Shown: positions 1 through 9,600 of the stretch, one piece after another
Layout: each line of letters begins with the position of its first letter
Numbering within the stretch: the first letter of the stretch is position 1
Source: a virus
Length of the DNA stretch: 64,000 nucleotides
IMG/VR virus record: IMGVR_UViG_3300021962_000056
Location: 28,532 to 92,531 of that record
Strand: one strand, 5' to 3'
The notes under the pieces: model-generated
The model's input: the letters and a program-made list of their open reading frames with translations, nothing else
Databases searched by the model: none
Told to the model about the DNA's origin: nothing
Translations under genes and position numbers: made by a program

Positions 1-106
1 TGGCTGCGTCGAGTTCCCGTGCGCGGTCGATGTCCACCACAAGCACTTCGCTGGTCATCTTGTGCTTGTAGACGAACGCGACTGACAGGTTTGAGGGCAT
101 GTTCAC
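1..106 (-). CDS. Small hypothetical phage protein, 3' part beyond the left edge
   Basis: The 5' end of a minus-strand gene; its remainder lies left of base 1. It starts at GTG 104-106, whose GTGA overlaps the stop of the gene at 103-321; an in-frame ATG at 98-100 is an alternative. From the shared residues VYKHKMTSEVLVVDIDRARE it is the homologue of the complete 73-aa gene at 46785-47006. No function can be assigned. Confidence 0.8.
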   Translation of the reverse strand, partial: MNMPSNLSVAFVYKHKMTSEVLVVDIDRARELDAA

Positions 107-321
107 AGCTTGGCCTCCTTCTTGGCCTGTTTCCATTCACGCAAAGCGGAATCGACATCCATGCCACCCATGTGGCTTCTGTTGAACATCATCCAAACCA
201 GAATGCTGTCCCCAGCGTCCTCGATTCGTTCAATGCGCTTCTTCAACGCTTCGTTCTCTGCTCGCAGTTTGTCGCGTTCCTCAAATAGGTCGACGACCAG
301 CTTGTTGTTGAAGTCACTCAC
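103..321 (-). CDS. Coiled-coil microprotein, AGD family
   Basis: A 72-aa protein starting at GTG 319-321, which forms GTGA with the stop of the upstream gene. A Shine-Dalgarno AAGGAGG lies 7 nt before the GTG, inside the last codons of that gene. The body is a charged heptad coiled coil (LRAENEALKKRIERIEDAGD), followed by a Trp-containing tail ending EWKQAKKEAKL. It shares the pattern RI..LE.AGD...W..AKEAKP with its neighbours at 318-551 and 939-1208. This kind of microprotein is frequent in environmental phages; its function is unknown. A near-identical copy is at 47003-47221. Confidence 0.8.
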   Translation of the reverse strand: MSDFNNKLVVDLFEERDKLRAENEALKKRIERIEDAGDSILVWMMFNRSHMGGMDVDSALREWKQAKKEAKL

Positions 322-551
322 GGCTTGGCCTCCTTGGCCTGTCTCCAGTTGATTCGCACCGTGACTGGTGTTTCTCGGCCTAGCCATGAGTCCAAGTCGT
401 CTCCAGCCTTCTTTAGCTTCTTGATCCGGTCCTGCAGGTACTCGACCAGCTCTTTCAGCTCGTTCACATCGGATTGAAGCTCGCGGATCTTTGTGGCCTG
501 TGGGTCGATTGTAGTCACCGTATTCGACGTTGGTATTGTGTAGTCGCTCAT
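318..551 (-). CDS. Coiled-coil microprotein, AGD family
   Basis: A 77-aa protein starting at ATG 549-551, overlapping the upstream stop as ATGA with AAGGAG upstream. After a Thr/Ser-rich N-terminus comes a heptad helix (ELKELVEYLQDRIKKLKKAG), then AGDDLDSWLG and the C-terminus WRQAKEAKP. The last codons carry the AAGGAGG that serves the next gene. Nearly identical to 47218-47451. Function unknown. Confidence 0.8.
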   Translation of the reverse strand: MSDYTIPTSNTVTTIDPQATKIRELQSDVNELKELVEYLQDRIKKLKKAGDDLDSWLGRETPVTVRINWRQAKEAKP

Positions 552-739
552 TTGCACTCCTTCCATTTGAATTGATTTTTACCCGCGCAATCGACCACCC
601 ACTCAGCGTGGCCTTTCCTCACGGCTTCTTCGCGCATCATGCTCTTGCCAAGCTGATCGCCCCACAGGATTGCTAAGGACAGAAAACAACCTGCTACAAG
701 TCCGTACATGCATTGTTCTAAAAGTGAAATTCTACTCAC
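548..739 (-). CDS. Small single-span membrane protein
   Basis: A 63-aa protein starting at GTG 737-739, which overlaps the upstream stop as GTGA. Residues about 9-27 (QCMYGLVAGCFLSLAILWG) form a hydrophobic segment that could span the membrane once, followed by a charged domain with two Cys residues. It sits between two coiled-coil microprotein genes and is translationally coupled to both. An almost identical copy is at 47448-47639. Function unknown. Confidence 0.75.
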   Translation of the reverse strand: MSRISLLEQCMYGLVAGCFLSLAILWGDQLGKSMMREEAVRKGHAEWVVDCAGKNQFKWKECK

Positions 740-942
740 GGCTTGGCCTCCTGCTCACGCCACAACAACAGATCCGCTCGCATAGCATCGTTCTCCTGCT
801 CTAGTTGGGCGATGCGCATATGCTGCTCCGCTAGTCGCTCCGCTGCTTCAGCGACTGCCGCGTTGGCCGCGCCATCGTCGGATTGAATATCCTGAGACAA
901 TATCCGCATGGCTGCGATTAGTGTTTCGGTTGAGGTTTTCAC
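736..942 (-). CDS. Coiled-coil microprotein
   Basis: A 68-aa protein. I place the start at GTG 940-942 because it makes the same GTGA overlap as its neighbours; an upstream TTG/ATG would lengthen it by nine residues. It is predicted almost entirely helical (ERLAEQHMRIAQLEQENDAM) and ends LLLWREQEAKP. Its terminal codons supply the Shine-Dalgarno for the gene at 548-739. Duplicated at 47636-47842. Confidence 0.75.
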   Translation of the reverse strand: MKTSTETLIAAMRILSQDIQSDDGAANAAVAEAAERLAEQHMRIAQLEQENDAMRADLLLWREQEAKP

Positions 943-1208
943 GGCTTGGCTTCCTTGGCTTTGTTCCATTGCTTGATTGCTTCGTATTCTTCATCGTCGT
1001 TATTTGCGTTCAGTATCGCATCCCCCGCCTCCTCCAGCCGACGAATCCGATCAGTCAGATTGAGGGTGTGAATATTCAGTTTACTGAACATCTCATTGGC
1101 CGCGTTGAGTTCGCGTTCGAGTTGGCGGCAGAAGTCGGCATCACAAACCTGATACATTGATTCATGCGGAAAGAATGCTTCGAGATTCGCCCTCGGTGTA
1201 TCGCTCAC
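939..1208 (-). CDS. Coiled-coil microprotein, AGD family (mosaic partner of 47839-48180)
   Basis: An 89-aa protein starting at GTG 1206-1208 with a GTGA overlap. The N-terminus MSDTPR and the C-terminal 34 residues (from RRLEEAGDAILNANN to AKEAKP) match the gene at 47839-48180, but the middle does not. The long repeat therefore ends inside this gene, as expected for recombination between related modules. Function unknown. Confidence 0.8.
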   Translation of the reverse strand: MSDTPRANLEAFFPHESMYQVCDADFCRQLERELNAANEMFSKLNIHTLNLTDRIRRLEEAGDAILNANNDDEEYEAIKQWNKAKEAKP

Positions 1209-1393
1209 GGCTCGTCCTCCACTTTCACCATCGGAACAAAGTCCAGCGTGTTCTCTTCGTTGATTGCAATTCCCCAGCCGTTGCGACGGCAGAAAAGCTC
1301 GGTTGCATTGTAGACCTCCATCATCGTCTTTTTAGGCAGATAGAGAGATAGAAGCCCTTGGAACGTGATGCGGATTGTGTCTTCGTCGCTCAC
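1205..1393 (-). CDS. Hypothetical phage protein
   Basis: A 62-aa acidic protein starting at GTG 1391-1393, overlapping the upstream stop as GTGA. It has no transmembrane segment or recognised motif and ends in an acidic VKVEDEP tail. It is coupled between a small HTH gene and the coiled-coil microproteins. Not present in the B copy of this array. Confidence 0.7.
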   Translation of the reverse strand: MSDEDTIRITFQGLLSLYLPKKTMMEVYNATELFCRRNGWGIAINEENTLDFVPMVKVEDEP

Positions 1394-1599
1394 GGCCGTC
1401 CCTCCTTAATGATCGCCCAAACGGCTCGCTTCTTCACGCCGATAGCCTTCGCCACGTAGGCCAAGCTCTGACCTTCGTTCCACAATTTCCAGGCGCGTCT
1501 GGCATTGAATACCGGAACCGGTGCCCGTGCTGGCACCGCAACTGGATCGGGGAAACTGATCCACCCACGGGCGACTGCGTTTGAGATGAGTGCGTTCAC
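1390..1599 (-). CDS. Small helix-turn-helix protein
   Basis: A 69-aa protein with GTG start 1597-1599 (GTGA overlap). The C-terminal half, YVAKAIGVKKRAVWAIIKEG, has the spacing of a helix-turn-helix of the kind that reads DNA in small phage regulators or resolvase tails. The N-terminus is Pro/Val/Ala-rich. It lies directly downstream of a second small HTH gene (1596-1823), so the two may act together. DNA-binding is inferred from pattern only. Confidence 0.65.
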   Translation of the reverse strand: MNALISNAVARGWISFPDPVAVPARAPVPVFNARRAWKLWNEGQSLAYVAKAIGVKKRAVWAIIKEGRP

Positions 1600-1823
1600 G
1601 ATTTACCTCCATTGATTACGTTCCAGATTACACTGTGCGACCGTTTGAATTTCTTCGCTAACTCACGATAGGTGTACGTCGGATTCTTGCGCTTGGCCTC
1701 GATGATCGCTTTGCATTCGGCATCGGTCATCTGTCTCCAGGTGCCGCTGGGTTGCTCTTCGATAATCGGAACCGGTGGCTGCTTCCCGATCACACGTTCG
1801 ATGGCTTCACGGGAGAGTTTCAT
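1596..1823 (-). CDS. Small helix-turn-helix protein
   Basis: A 75-aa protein starting at ATG 1821-1823, overlapping the end of the nuclease gene by 17 bases. The C-terminal segment TYRELAKKFKRSHSVIWNVI resembles a resolvase-type helix-turn-helix. It is likely a small DNA-binding protein linked to the recombination genes upstream. No catalytic domain is present. Confidence 0.65.
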   Translation of the reverse strand: MKLSREAIERVIGKQPPVPIIEEQPSGTWRQMTDAECKAIIEAKRKNPTYTYRELAKKFKRSHSVIWNVINGGKS

Positions 1824-2601
1824 CTTTGAGGATCCAGGTTGGGGATTGAATGATCTGGATGGAATCGCCGTTGTACCCAGGCCAGCTGTCGGTGTCTTCG
1901 CAGACCATCCACTGGCGGATCCACGACTGCCACGTGCTGGACCCCTTGTCCAAGGATTCGGTGTCCAGCTGGTACACAGCGACCGCGTAGGGCGCTTGGT
2001 CTTCGACGCAGATCCACTGCCATGCGCGTGTCTCGCCGGTGATGTCCCGGTACAGGTCACGGTAGTAGGCAGCCTGCACGTCATAGCGCAGCTGGCCAAT
2101 CTGGCGCCGGAACCCGGCCTTGCTAGCATCGCGGCATTTCTTCAGGTCCACGATTACCGGGGTCGTGTTGGGCAACCAGTCGATCAGGCCCTTGCGTTCG
2201 CAGGACTCGAACTCACCGAACATCCCGACCTGCGCTTTGCCCGGTTCCGCAAACAGGCGTCCCGCAACCGGGTGTTCGCGAACGGCCTCGACCATGCGCT
2301 CGACGGTTTCGATTGCGTCCTGCTTGAACACGGTGACGCCTCGGGCCTCCTGCTCGTCTCTCCAGCTGCGTGCCTCCTTGGTCCGGTAGTCATCGAATGG
2401 CGACGTGGTCCAGAGGTACGGCGTGCCGAGGACTTTGTGATCCAGCAGGGAGCCGATAGCCATGGCCTCGGACGGTTCGCGCTCTTCCTCAAAGCCGACC
2501 ATGGCGTGCGCCGGTGACCGCGAGAAGGCCTTAAGGCTGGAGATGTTAATCGCCGGGTGTTGGCGATACGTGTGTACGTCGATGGGGTGGACTAACTTCA
2601 C
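1807..2601 (-). CDS. PD-(D/E)XK exonuclease-like protein, RecT partner
   Basis: A 264-aa protein starting at GTG 2599-2601, overlapping the recT stop as GTGA with GGAGGT upstream. It resembles the phage nucleases (RecB/RecE-like PD-(D/E)XK fold) that resect DNA ends for a single-strand annealing protein. The core is visible in KGLIDWLP followed by VIVDLKKCRDAS, giving the D...DLK active-site pattern, and a Gln-rich segment (RRQIGQLRYDVQAAYY) follows. A homologue with PD...VDVKT lies beside the other recT at 49717-50511. One TGCTAGCA palindrome is in the gene (2121). Confidence 0.8.
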   Translation of the reverse strand: MKLVHPIDVHTYRQHPAINISSLKAFSRSPAHAMVGFEEEREPSEAMAIGSLLDHKVLGTPYLWTTSPFDDYRTKEARSWRDEQEARGVTVFKQDAIETVERMVEAVREHPVAGRLFAEPGKAQVGMFGEFESCERKGLIDWLPNTTPVIVDLKKCRDASKAGFRRQIGQLRYDVQAAYYRDLYRDITGETRAWQWICVEDQAPYAVAVYQLDTESLDKGSSTWQSWIRQWMVCEDTDSWPGYNGDSIQIIQSPTWILKDETLP

Positions 2602-3599
2602 AGCGCACCTCCAGCCTTCATCATTGCCCGACCAATGCCGCGCTTGTTGCGGATCACCCACTTCTTCAGGTCTTCAGTCAGATCATTCGCCGTCGGGTAC
2701 GCCTCGGGCGTCGGCCACCAGTTCAGTTCGGTGGCGAGTTTCACCAGCTGCTCGTAGGTCGCACCAACCGAGGCCAGCGTGGACTCGACGGTTTCTTCAA
2801 CCAACTCGGGCAGCGGTGCCGGGGTGGCAGGAGCCTCGACCGGTGCGGGCTCAGGCTCGGGAGCCGGCGCAGGTTCAGGTTCAGGCACAGGCACAGGCTC
2901 AGCGACCGCGATGGCTTCGGGCTCGACCTTCTTCTTGCGCGGCTTGGGCTCAGGCGGATTCGGGGTCACGTCCACAACGGAACTGGTCACGGTGGTAGCG
3001 ACAGACGGCTGCACGACCTGTTGGGCTACCTGAGTGTCGTGGATCTCTTCCGAGGTGTGCATACCCAGCGCGATCTCCGGCGCATAGGCGCGGCACCAGA
3101 ACGCAGCTGCGCGGTACTGAAGCATCTGCTCCGGCATGGTCTTCCATTTACTGCCAGACTTGCCATACCAACCCTCGGCCTTGGCCATGGCGATGGTAAC
3201 CAAGGCGCCGACCAGTTCGAGATTGCCCTCGCGCTCGACAGCGAAAGCGCGGCAGCCCCAGTCATCCGTCCCCTCTTTTCCGACCCAACGGAAACGCATC
3301 GGGGAGAACCGGCCACAGGAGTTGACGGTGGCGATCAGGAACGAGGCAGACCACGTGGGCTTGCCGTGGATTGGAACCATCGACTGCATCACGGCCATGA
3401 CAGAGGCGCCGATGCGCTGACTGAGTTCGAGCGCGATGATGCAGTTGCCGAGGTTGGCTTCGCCCCGATACGAATCAGGAACGAGCGTGCTAGACGCAAG
3501 GGCCTTCGCCATGCGTTGCACTGAGACGAACGCGTTCTCCGAAGAGAAGGCGCTCAGGGGTTGCGATTGCTGTGTTGTTGCGACTTGTAGGTTGCTCAT
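2598..3599 (-). CDS. recT: RecT-family single-strand annealing protein
   Basis: A 333-aa protein starting at ATG 3597-3599. Residues about 1-200 match RecT-type phage recombinases: an Ala/Ser helical start, SQRIGASVMAVMQSM, then HGKPTWSASFLIATVNSCG, and a run near MLQYRAAAFWCRAYAPEIALGM. A Pro/Glu/Ala linker (about residues 215-275) joins a short Trp-containing C-terminal domain. It is coupled by GTGA to the nuclease, forming a resection-and-annealing pair. The inverted repeat at 3601-3626 sits just upstream and could control it. Confidence 0.82.
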   Translation of the reverse strand: MSNLQVATTQQSQPLSAFSSENAFVSVQRMAKALASSTLVPDSYRGEANLGNCIIALELSQRIGASVMAVMQSMVPIHGKPTWSASFLIATVNSCGRFSPMRFRWVGKEGTDDWGCRAFAVEREGNLELVGALVTIAMAKAEGWYGKSGSKWKTMPEQMLQYRAAAFWCRAYAPEIALGMHTSEEIHDTQVAQQVVQPSVATTVTSSVVDVTPNPPEPKPRKKKVEPEAIAVAEPVPVPEPEPAPAPEPEPAPVEAPATPAPLPELVEETVESTLASVGATYEQLVKLATELNWWPTPEAYPTANDLTEDLKKWVIRNKRGIGRAMMKAGGAL

Positions 3600-3600
3600 A

Positions 3601-3626
3601 CGTCAGTCACCGTATAGCAACTGACG
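3601..3626. promoter_or_regulatory. Inverted repeat upstream of recT
   Basis: CGTCAGT (3601-3607) and ACTGACG (3620-3626) form a perfect 7-bp inverted repeat with a 12-nt spacer, immediately before the recT start and 17 bases from the giant virion gene stop. It could be an operator or a terminator stem. No T-run follows, so I favour an operator. Confidence 0.5.
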
Positions 3627-3643
3627 TCACGTGTCTAGCGTAA

Positions 3644-6600
3644 TCAGAACGAATTTTTCAGATTTGTTCGGGCATTTCTGCGAATGCGGTCTGCGTTCTT
3701 GTCGATGAAGTCCGCTGCTTCGGCAGGCGGGAGTGCCAGCAGACGCTTGGAATTCTGCTCAATGAACTTGCGATAACCCTGACCAACGGCCCGTTGGTAG
3801 GCGTATTTCTCTTCGCGGGTCATCTCGCGGCGAGTGCCGTTCTCGTTGACCTTCACGGTGATAGCAGGCGTCGGCATAAACACGCCACGACTGGCGAGTT
3901 TGCCGAGAGTGCCCCAAGCTAGATCATCTTCGCGCTCCTTGGCCCATCGACTCCACGGATACCGCTCAACCTTAACCGGCTCACCCAGCACGTTCAGGAT
4001 AGGCCCCGGCCCAATCTCGCGACGGCCGAACGGCACCTGCTGGAGGAAGTATTCGTATCCGAAGTTGCCAGCCTCAGTCTTAAAGATCGACGGATCAGAC
4101 CACGCATCGACTTCTTTCAAGATGTTGGGAACCAAAGACCCTGCTAGGCGCGAAACGTAGCGCGGGAATGACTTCTCGATGAACTCGTCGGTGTCGTACT
4201 TGTAGGCGTTGGCAAAGCCTAGAAGCTCGGTCAGACCAGAGATCGCAGTCGAATCCTTGACGATGAACATTCCAGCTGCGGCGCCATCTAGGATTTTTTC
4301 AACGATGTTTTCCTGGGACCACTTATCCGGTGAGAACAACTGGCGATCTCGGAGTTCACCAATAGTTGCAAGCACACCACCGAAGCCCAGCTGGCGGTAG
4401 GACACGTAGGTATTGCCAAACCGAATGGAATACGGCTGCCGACCTTCCGCTAGCAGCTGTTTGCGCTTGTTTGGATCGAGGGACTTAAACGAACCGGTAA
4501 TGTCGATGTTGCGATCCTCTTCCTTGTCATCATCACCGAGAAACAGAGCGCCAGCATAGATGCCAAGCGCAGTTCCAAATGCTGCCTTCGCCAAGAGAAG
4601 GTCGCGGCGCGACTCGGAAAACTTCAGACCGTATTCGCCTTCTGACCTTCCAGGTGCGGATTGGTAGTACCGAATAAACGCAACTGGGAAAGCGAAGTTC
4701 AGAATTTCGTTTGCAGAGTTTGCTGCGAACCGCAGGAAGTTTGTTCCCGACAGGACCTTGTAAAGCGTCTTGCCCTGAGCCGCTTGATCGAGACCACGGT
4801 ACAAACTCCCAAGGATTCCCTGAGGCGTTTCAGTAAACGTGGTCATCTCGCGAATATCTTTCGCGGTCAGCAAGATTTCGACGGGCAGTTTCTCTTGGAT
4901 GATTTCGCGGGTGCGCTTGTTGACGAGTTCAGGACGGGTGCCTTCGGCGATGGCTCGCGCTCGCGCCGCAGCGACCGCCTCTTTCGACGGAGTGAGATAT
5001 CGACGCGCAACCTCGGGGCCGTACAACTTGCGTAACGCGTATGCCTTGGCGGTTGAGTCAGACATCAGCGCAGTCATGTGATCAAGCGCGTTGATGAGTC
5101 GGCCAACGTACTTGAACTGACTGATTCCCTTGGCAAACAAATTGCGAGACTGACCTAGTCCTTCAAGTGCGCTTCCCGGCTGGTCAGGGTTGAAGTTGAC
5201 AGAGCGGTAAAGCTCGCCACGCCAGAGCATGGGCCAGAAGTCGCGGATGCCTTCATCGAGACCCTTAAGCGCGGAGTAGGCTACAAAGCCGGCATCCTTC
5301 TTTGCCATGCCAGCAAACATGGCTGTGTTAAGAAATCCGTTCCACACGTTTGCCCAGTTGTCCACCTGCGTGCGAACGCCTGATAGCACGGCAGCGTACC
5401 AGTAATCGCGGAGTGCATCAGAGAACCGCACACCGCCTTCGCGGGCCATGAGGCGGAACATCTGCTGGATGATCTCGTTGCGGTTGACTCCGCCTTGAGC
5501 CTGTGCCTTCTGGGCCAGGTCGGTGATCTTGCGGGCCGTGGCGCCGTTTAATTCAGCGACACCAAACTCAGGCGCCACTGCATCGCGGAACGCCTGTTCC
5601 CATAGCAGGAAGGTATCGGGACCATCCTGAATCGAGAAGCTGCCCGGGGTGGCTCTCGCAATGTTGGCGTACTTCAGGATGCGGGGGAGAGATCGGAAGA
5701 GCTTCTCGCGAACATCAGGTTTTACGTTCGGCAGCGGCACCTTCTTCTGGAACTCAGCCCGGAAGATTTGGTTCCGCTTCGTTTCCCAGGCTTTGGTCAG
5801 GAGGTTGGTGATCTCCGCAATGCCAGCAGGGCTCAGGTTGCGCAGGCGGGGGTCAGCCAGGATAACCTGAAGCATCTTCTGCCGCACGGAGCCCTGGGTA
5901 TCCAGAGCCTGAGTAAGGATGTCCTGCCACTTGATCTCGATGGGAGGGCCGTCAGGCTCGCCGGGGACCTGCTTGATCTTGCGGAACTCGCGGGCGAACA
6001 CGTTGTCCGCCTTCTTCATGGCCTCGCGAATCTGGTTTACCGCCTCGCGGCCAGATTCGGTAAGCCATTTCCGCACCTGCTCAGACTCAATCTTCGAGAA
6101 CGGAATCAACTCATCCTGACGCTTGCGAATCAGGTTGCGAAGGATCATCGCCGGCTGCGCCCACCAGAAGCGTTCCTGGGCGAGCTTGCGAGCGGCCATC
6201 GCCTTAGCAGTGACAGCACCAAGCGACTTCGCTGACTCCGCCAGTCGCTTCTCAAGGTTCAACGCTCGCAGTAGTTCGACGTCGTTCTTGGCTCGAGCGA
6301 TGTCCAACTGGTTGCGTTGGATGATTTCCCCAAGGATGTATTCCTTGAATGCGTTGTCGATGTCTTCACCTAGCACGACCTGATAGGCGCGCTCCAAATT
6401 GCCATTGAAGAAATCAACCCACTTTCTTGCCTCGGATGCCCAGTTCTCATCGGTATCCTTGCTGATGTCTCCGAGGAATAGGCCGCGAGAAGGAACGCGC
6501 ACATCCGGCGACGGCGGCTGCGGACGCTCAGGTGTGCCAGCAGGGATCTCCTGATTCGGGAAAGCCTTGATGTGCTCCTCGAAGTTTGCAGCGGTCTCCG

Positions 6601-9600
6601 GCTCGTTCTGCAACTGGACGTGGGACTTGATGTAGTCCATGCCGGCATTGCGAGCGGCCACCCATGACTTCGTGGACTGATAGATGCGCAGCGCGATCTT
6701 CGAGGCTTGGAAAACGACGAAGTTCGACAACGCGGCGACGGCCTCGAAGGCCTTGCCCCGGGGATCGGTTGCGGCGATTACCTTCTGGAGGGCGGCCTCG
6801 ACCCGGTCGGGGCGTTGATTGCGCTCAGCCTCAGCCTCAGCGGCCCGTTGTTTCCGCAGCTGGACTAGGCGACGGGCTGCTCGCTCTTCGGCATTTCTGA
6901 GAGTTTGCGAAGCAGCCGCAGCTGCTTGGCTTTCAGATCGCGCCTGTCCTGCTCCTCGAAGTTCAGCACTTCGTCGAGCAAGCTGCTCAACTTGGTTTCC
7001 GTAACCAGCTTCGGCGAGGATGCGGCGATATTCTCCATCGGCAAGAAGCGTAGCAAAGTCGGGAGTGCCCGCAATAGCTTCCTCGGTAAGCTCGCCAGCC
7101 CGCAGGATTTCAAGAGCGTTGCGGGTTTCTCCGCGCCTATCTTGAAGTTCGTATAGCGTCTTGGCCCAACTCCAGACGGTTTCCTGAACCTCCGCTGGAG
7201 TCCATTGGTCGCCGGTAAGCTCGGTAAGATACTCCGCAGTGGCGCGCACCTTTGCTGACATGGCAAGGTAACCAGTCCCTTTTCCGGGATCAGTACCTGC
7301 GGCGTTCAGGCTTCCGCTAAACATAGCCTGATCGACTAGGGCAAAGTTTGCCATCCACGCGTCGTTGGTCACCTCGTTGACCACACCACGCAGGTTCAAC
7401 ATGAACGAGTTGACCTTAGGTCCACTCAGAGTAACTGAGGTTGGATCTTCCGAACTAAGAGCGCGAACCGAGTTGTTGATCCACGCATCAAGAACGCTCT
7501 CTTCACCTTTGTTCCCCTGCACCGAACGACCCATTACCGAAACGATTGCGGCGCGATCAGTTGGGCGCCCAGCTAGGTTCCAGTTTTTCCAAACATTGAG
7601 TGCGTTTATCAGGTTGCTCTCAACGCTGGTTTGCGGGCTAAGACCTGCTAGCAACGCAGCAAATCGAGGAGCATCGACTCCAAAGACGTCGATAAGTGCT
7701 TCAGCCGATTTGCGATACCAACCCCGTTTAACTGCTCCACCAAGGGCAGCCGCAGCAAACTCAGAGACAGACGGCAGTTTGTTAAACAGATCAACAAACC
7801 GTTTCTTTGTATCCGACCGCAACTTGCGGCGTTCCTCTGGAATAAGGTGACGAGCTTTCTGCTTGTACCCGCTGAGTTTTCCGTCATCAACAATCTCTGA
7901 AGCTGAACGACCCAGAACAAGATCGGTTTCAAACTGATTCCGCACGGCCTCAAGATTAACCTTGGCAGCCTGTTTCTCGTTTAGGTTAGTGCGAATGTAT
8001 TCGATTGCTGCGTCGATTGCTTGCGTGACCGCCCTGCCAGCCCGTAGCGCGTTTTGGGCGGTGATCAACGCACCATTCCAGACGAGCGCAGGAATCCCAA
8101 GGACGGCATCGAATGTTCCGCCGGTATCAACTTTGAGGTTTTCCAGCTTGGCGATTGCTTTGTCTACCTTACCGACTGGAGCAGGTGTAGGCGCCGCCGC
8201 CGGAGCCTTCCGCCGCTTATCCAACTCCATGCTCAGGTAACCAGCAAACTCGCTGAAGGCATCAGTCGTGTCCTCGGCGCTTCCCATGGACTTCTGAACG
8301 CTGGCGATCTCAGCGGCATCTCTGGCTGTGATGTAACCGGCAGCAACGGCCTTTTTGACCATCGCACGCAGCTTGGCCGGAGATTCGAGATTCGTAATCG
8401 CGCCATCTACATCTTCGATGAATGCGGCGAGCTTCTCGTTGGGATCGGCTTGGGGTGCGGGGGTGGGCTTGGCCGGAGTGGGCGCCGGCGCGGGCGCAGG
8501 TGCAGGTGCCGGACGCTCCGCTGCGGCAATCGGCTGCGGTGCCAGCACGATAACAGCGGGCTTCTTCTGAGTTCCACCGGTGCTAGTGCGAGCCAATTCC
8601 TTAAGCTGGGCACGCACGGTCTTGCCATGTGCCCGAATCTTTTCGGGCGACATACCGGAGACCTCTACCGCCCAATCCATGAATTGCTGATCAGCCTCTG
8701 ACGGTTTCTCCTGAGCAAGGATGTAAGCGGCTCGATCGAAGTCACTGCCTAACGTCGGCAGAAACACATTGCTGCCAAAGTTGTACCGGGGAGTTGACCT
8801 CGCGAGTTCCTTCGGGAGCTTGGCAGAGTGGATTTGATCCGCAGGTGAAACGCCCTGAGCGGCAGCAGCAGGTCGCACACCTCGTTTCGCCGCCCGCATT
8901 TCAGCCTGTTTCTCTGCGGCTGACTTCCGGACTGCCGGCGCCATGTATCCTTCAGGAAGCGCCTGCGGATATTGTTTCCGGAGAAAATCAATGCGCGCTT
9001 CTGGCAGCCGATCGAGTGTTTCAGCCTTCAGCTGCTTTCCGCTTTCGGCAGCACTACGAATCATCAACCAGTATTCCAGGTTTGAGTCTTCCTGAGAAAA
9101 CTGAGCGCGAACCTCGGCCTCGGTGAGATCATTGGCCTTGGCGATTTCTTTGACCCGCTTGGTGTAGTATTGCTTTTCGGTGAGTTCTTCGTCGGGCTTG
9201 ATTGCAGGTGAAGGGGCAGGAGTCGGAGCAGGCGCAGGCGCCGGAGCAACCTCCGCCTTTACTTGCTGTACTTCTTCCGGGGTGACTTCGGCTTCGGCCC
9301 CTCCGACTTCGGCAGGCCGCCCTCCTTGATCCATTTGTCGCAATCCCACTTCGACTGGGGGTTGCGGTTCTTCTCGGCGTAGCACGCCTTCATCTGGGCC
9401 TTGTTTTTGAACGGCACTGGGTGCGGGGGTTGTGGGTTGTGTTGCAGCCGGCTCGGTACCCAATCGGGCGCGATAGGCTGCAAGAGTGATAGCACCTTCC
9501 TCGCTGAGTGTGCCGGCATCTTCGGCCGTGATCAGTTCATCGAGTTCATCCTGCTCATCGGCGGTCAGGCCGGTCTCGGTATCGACAGGTGCGGCGGGTG

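Larger units (their letters stand above)
1..1040. repeat. Long direct repeat, copy 1 (partner 46901-47940)
   Basis: Bases 1-1040 align without gaps to 46901-47940 at a constant offset of 46,900. By hand I count about two dozen mismatches, ten of them clustered at 86-116. The repeat carries five microprotein genes and the 3' end of a sixth. Similarity stops sharply near 1040, inside the gene at 939-1208. Copy 1 is cut by the window edge, so its true left end is unknown. Confidence 0.95.

Noticed and set aside
1672-2517. 281-aa plus-strand frame over the nuclease
   Set aside because: Antisense to a well supported PD-(D/E)XK gene; no motif.
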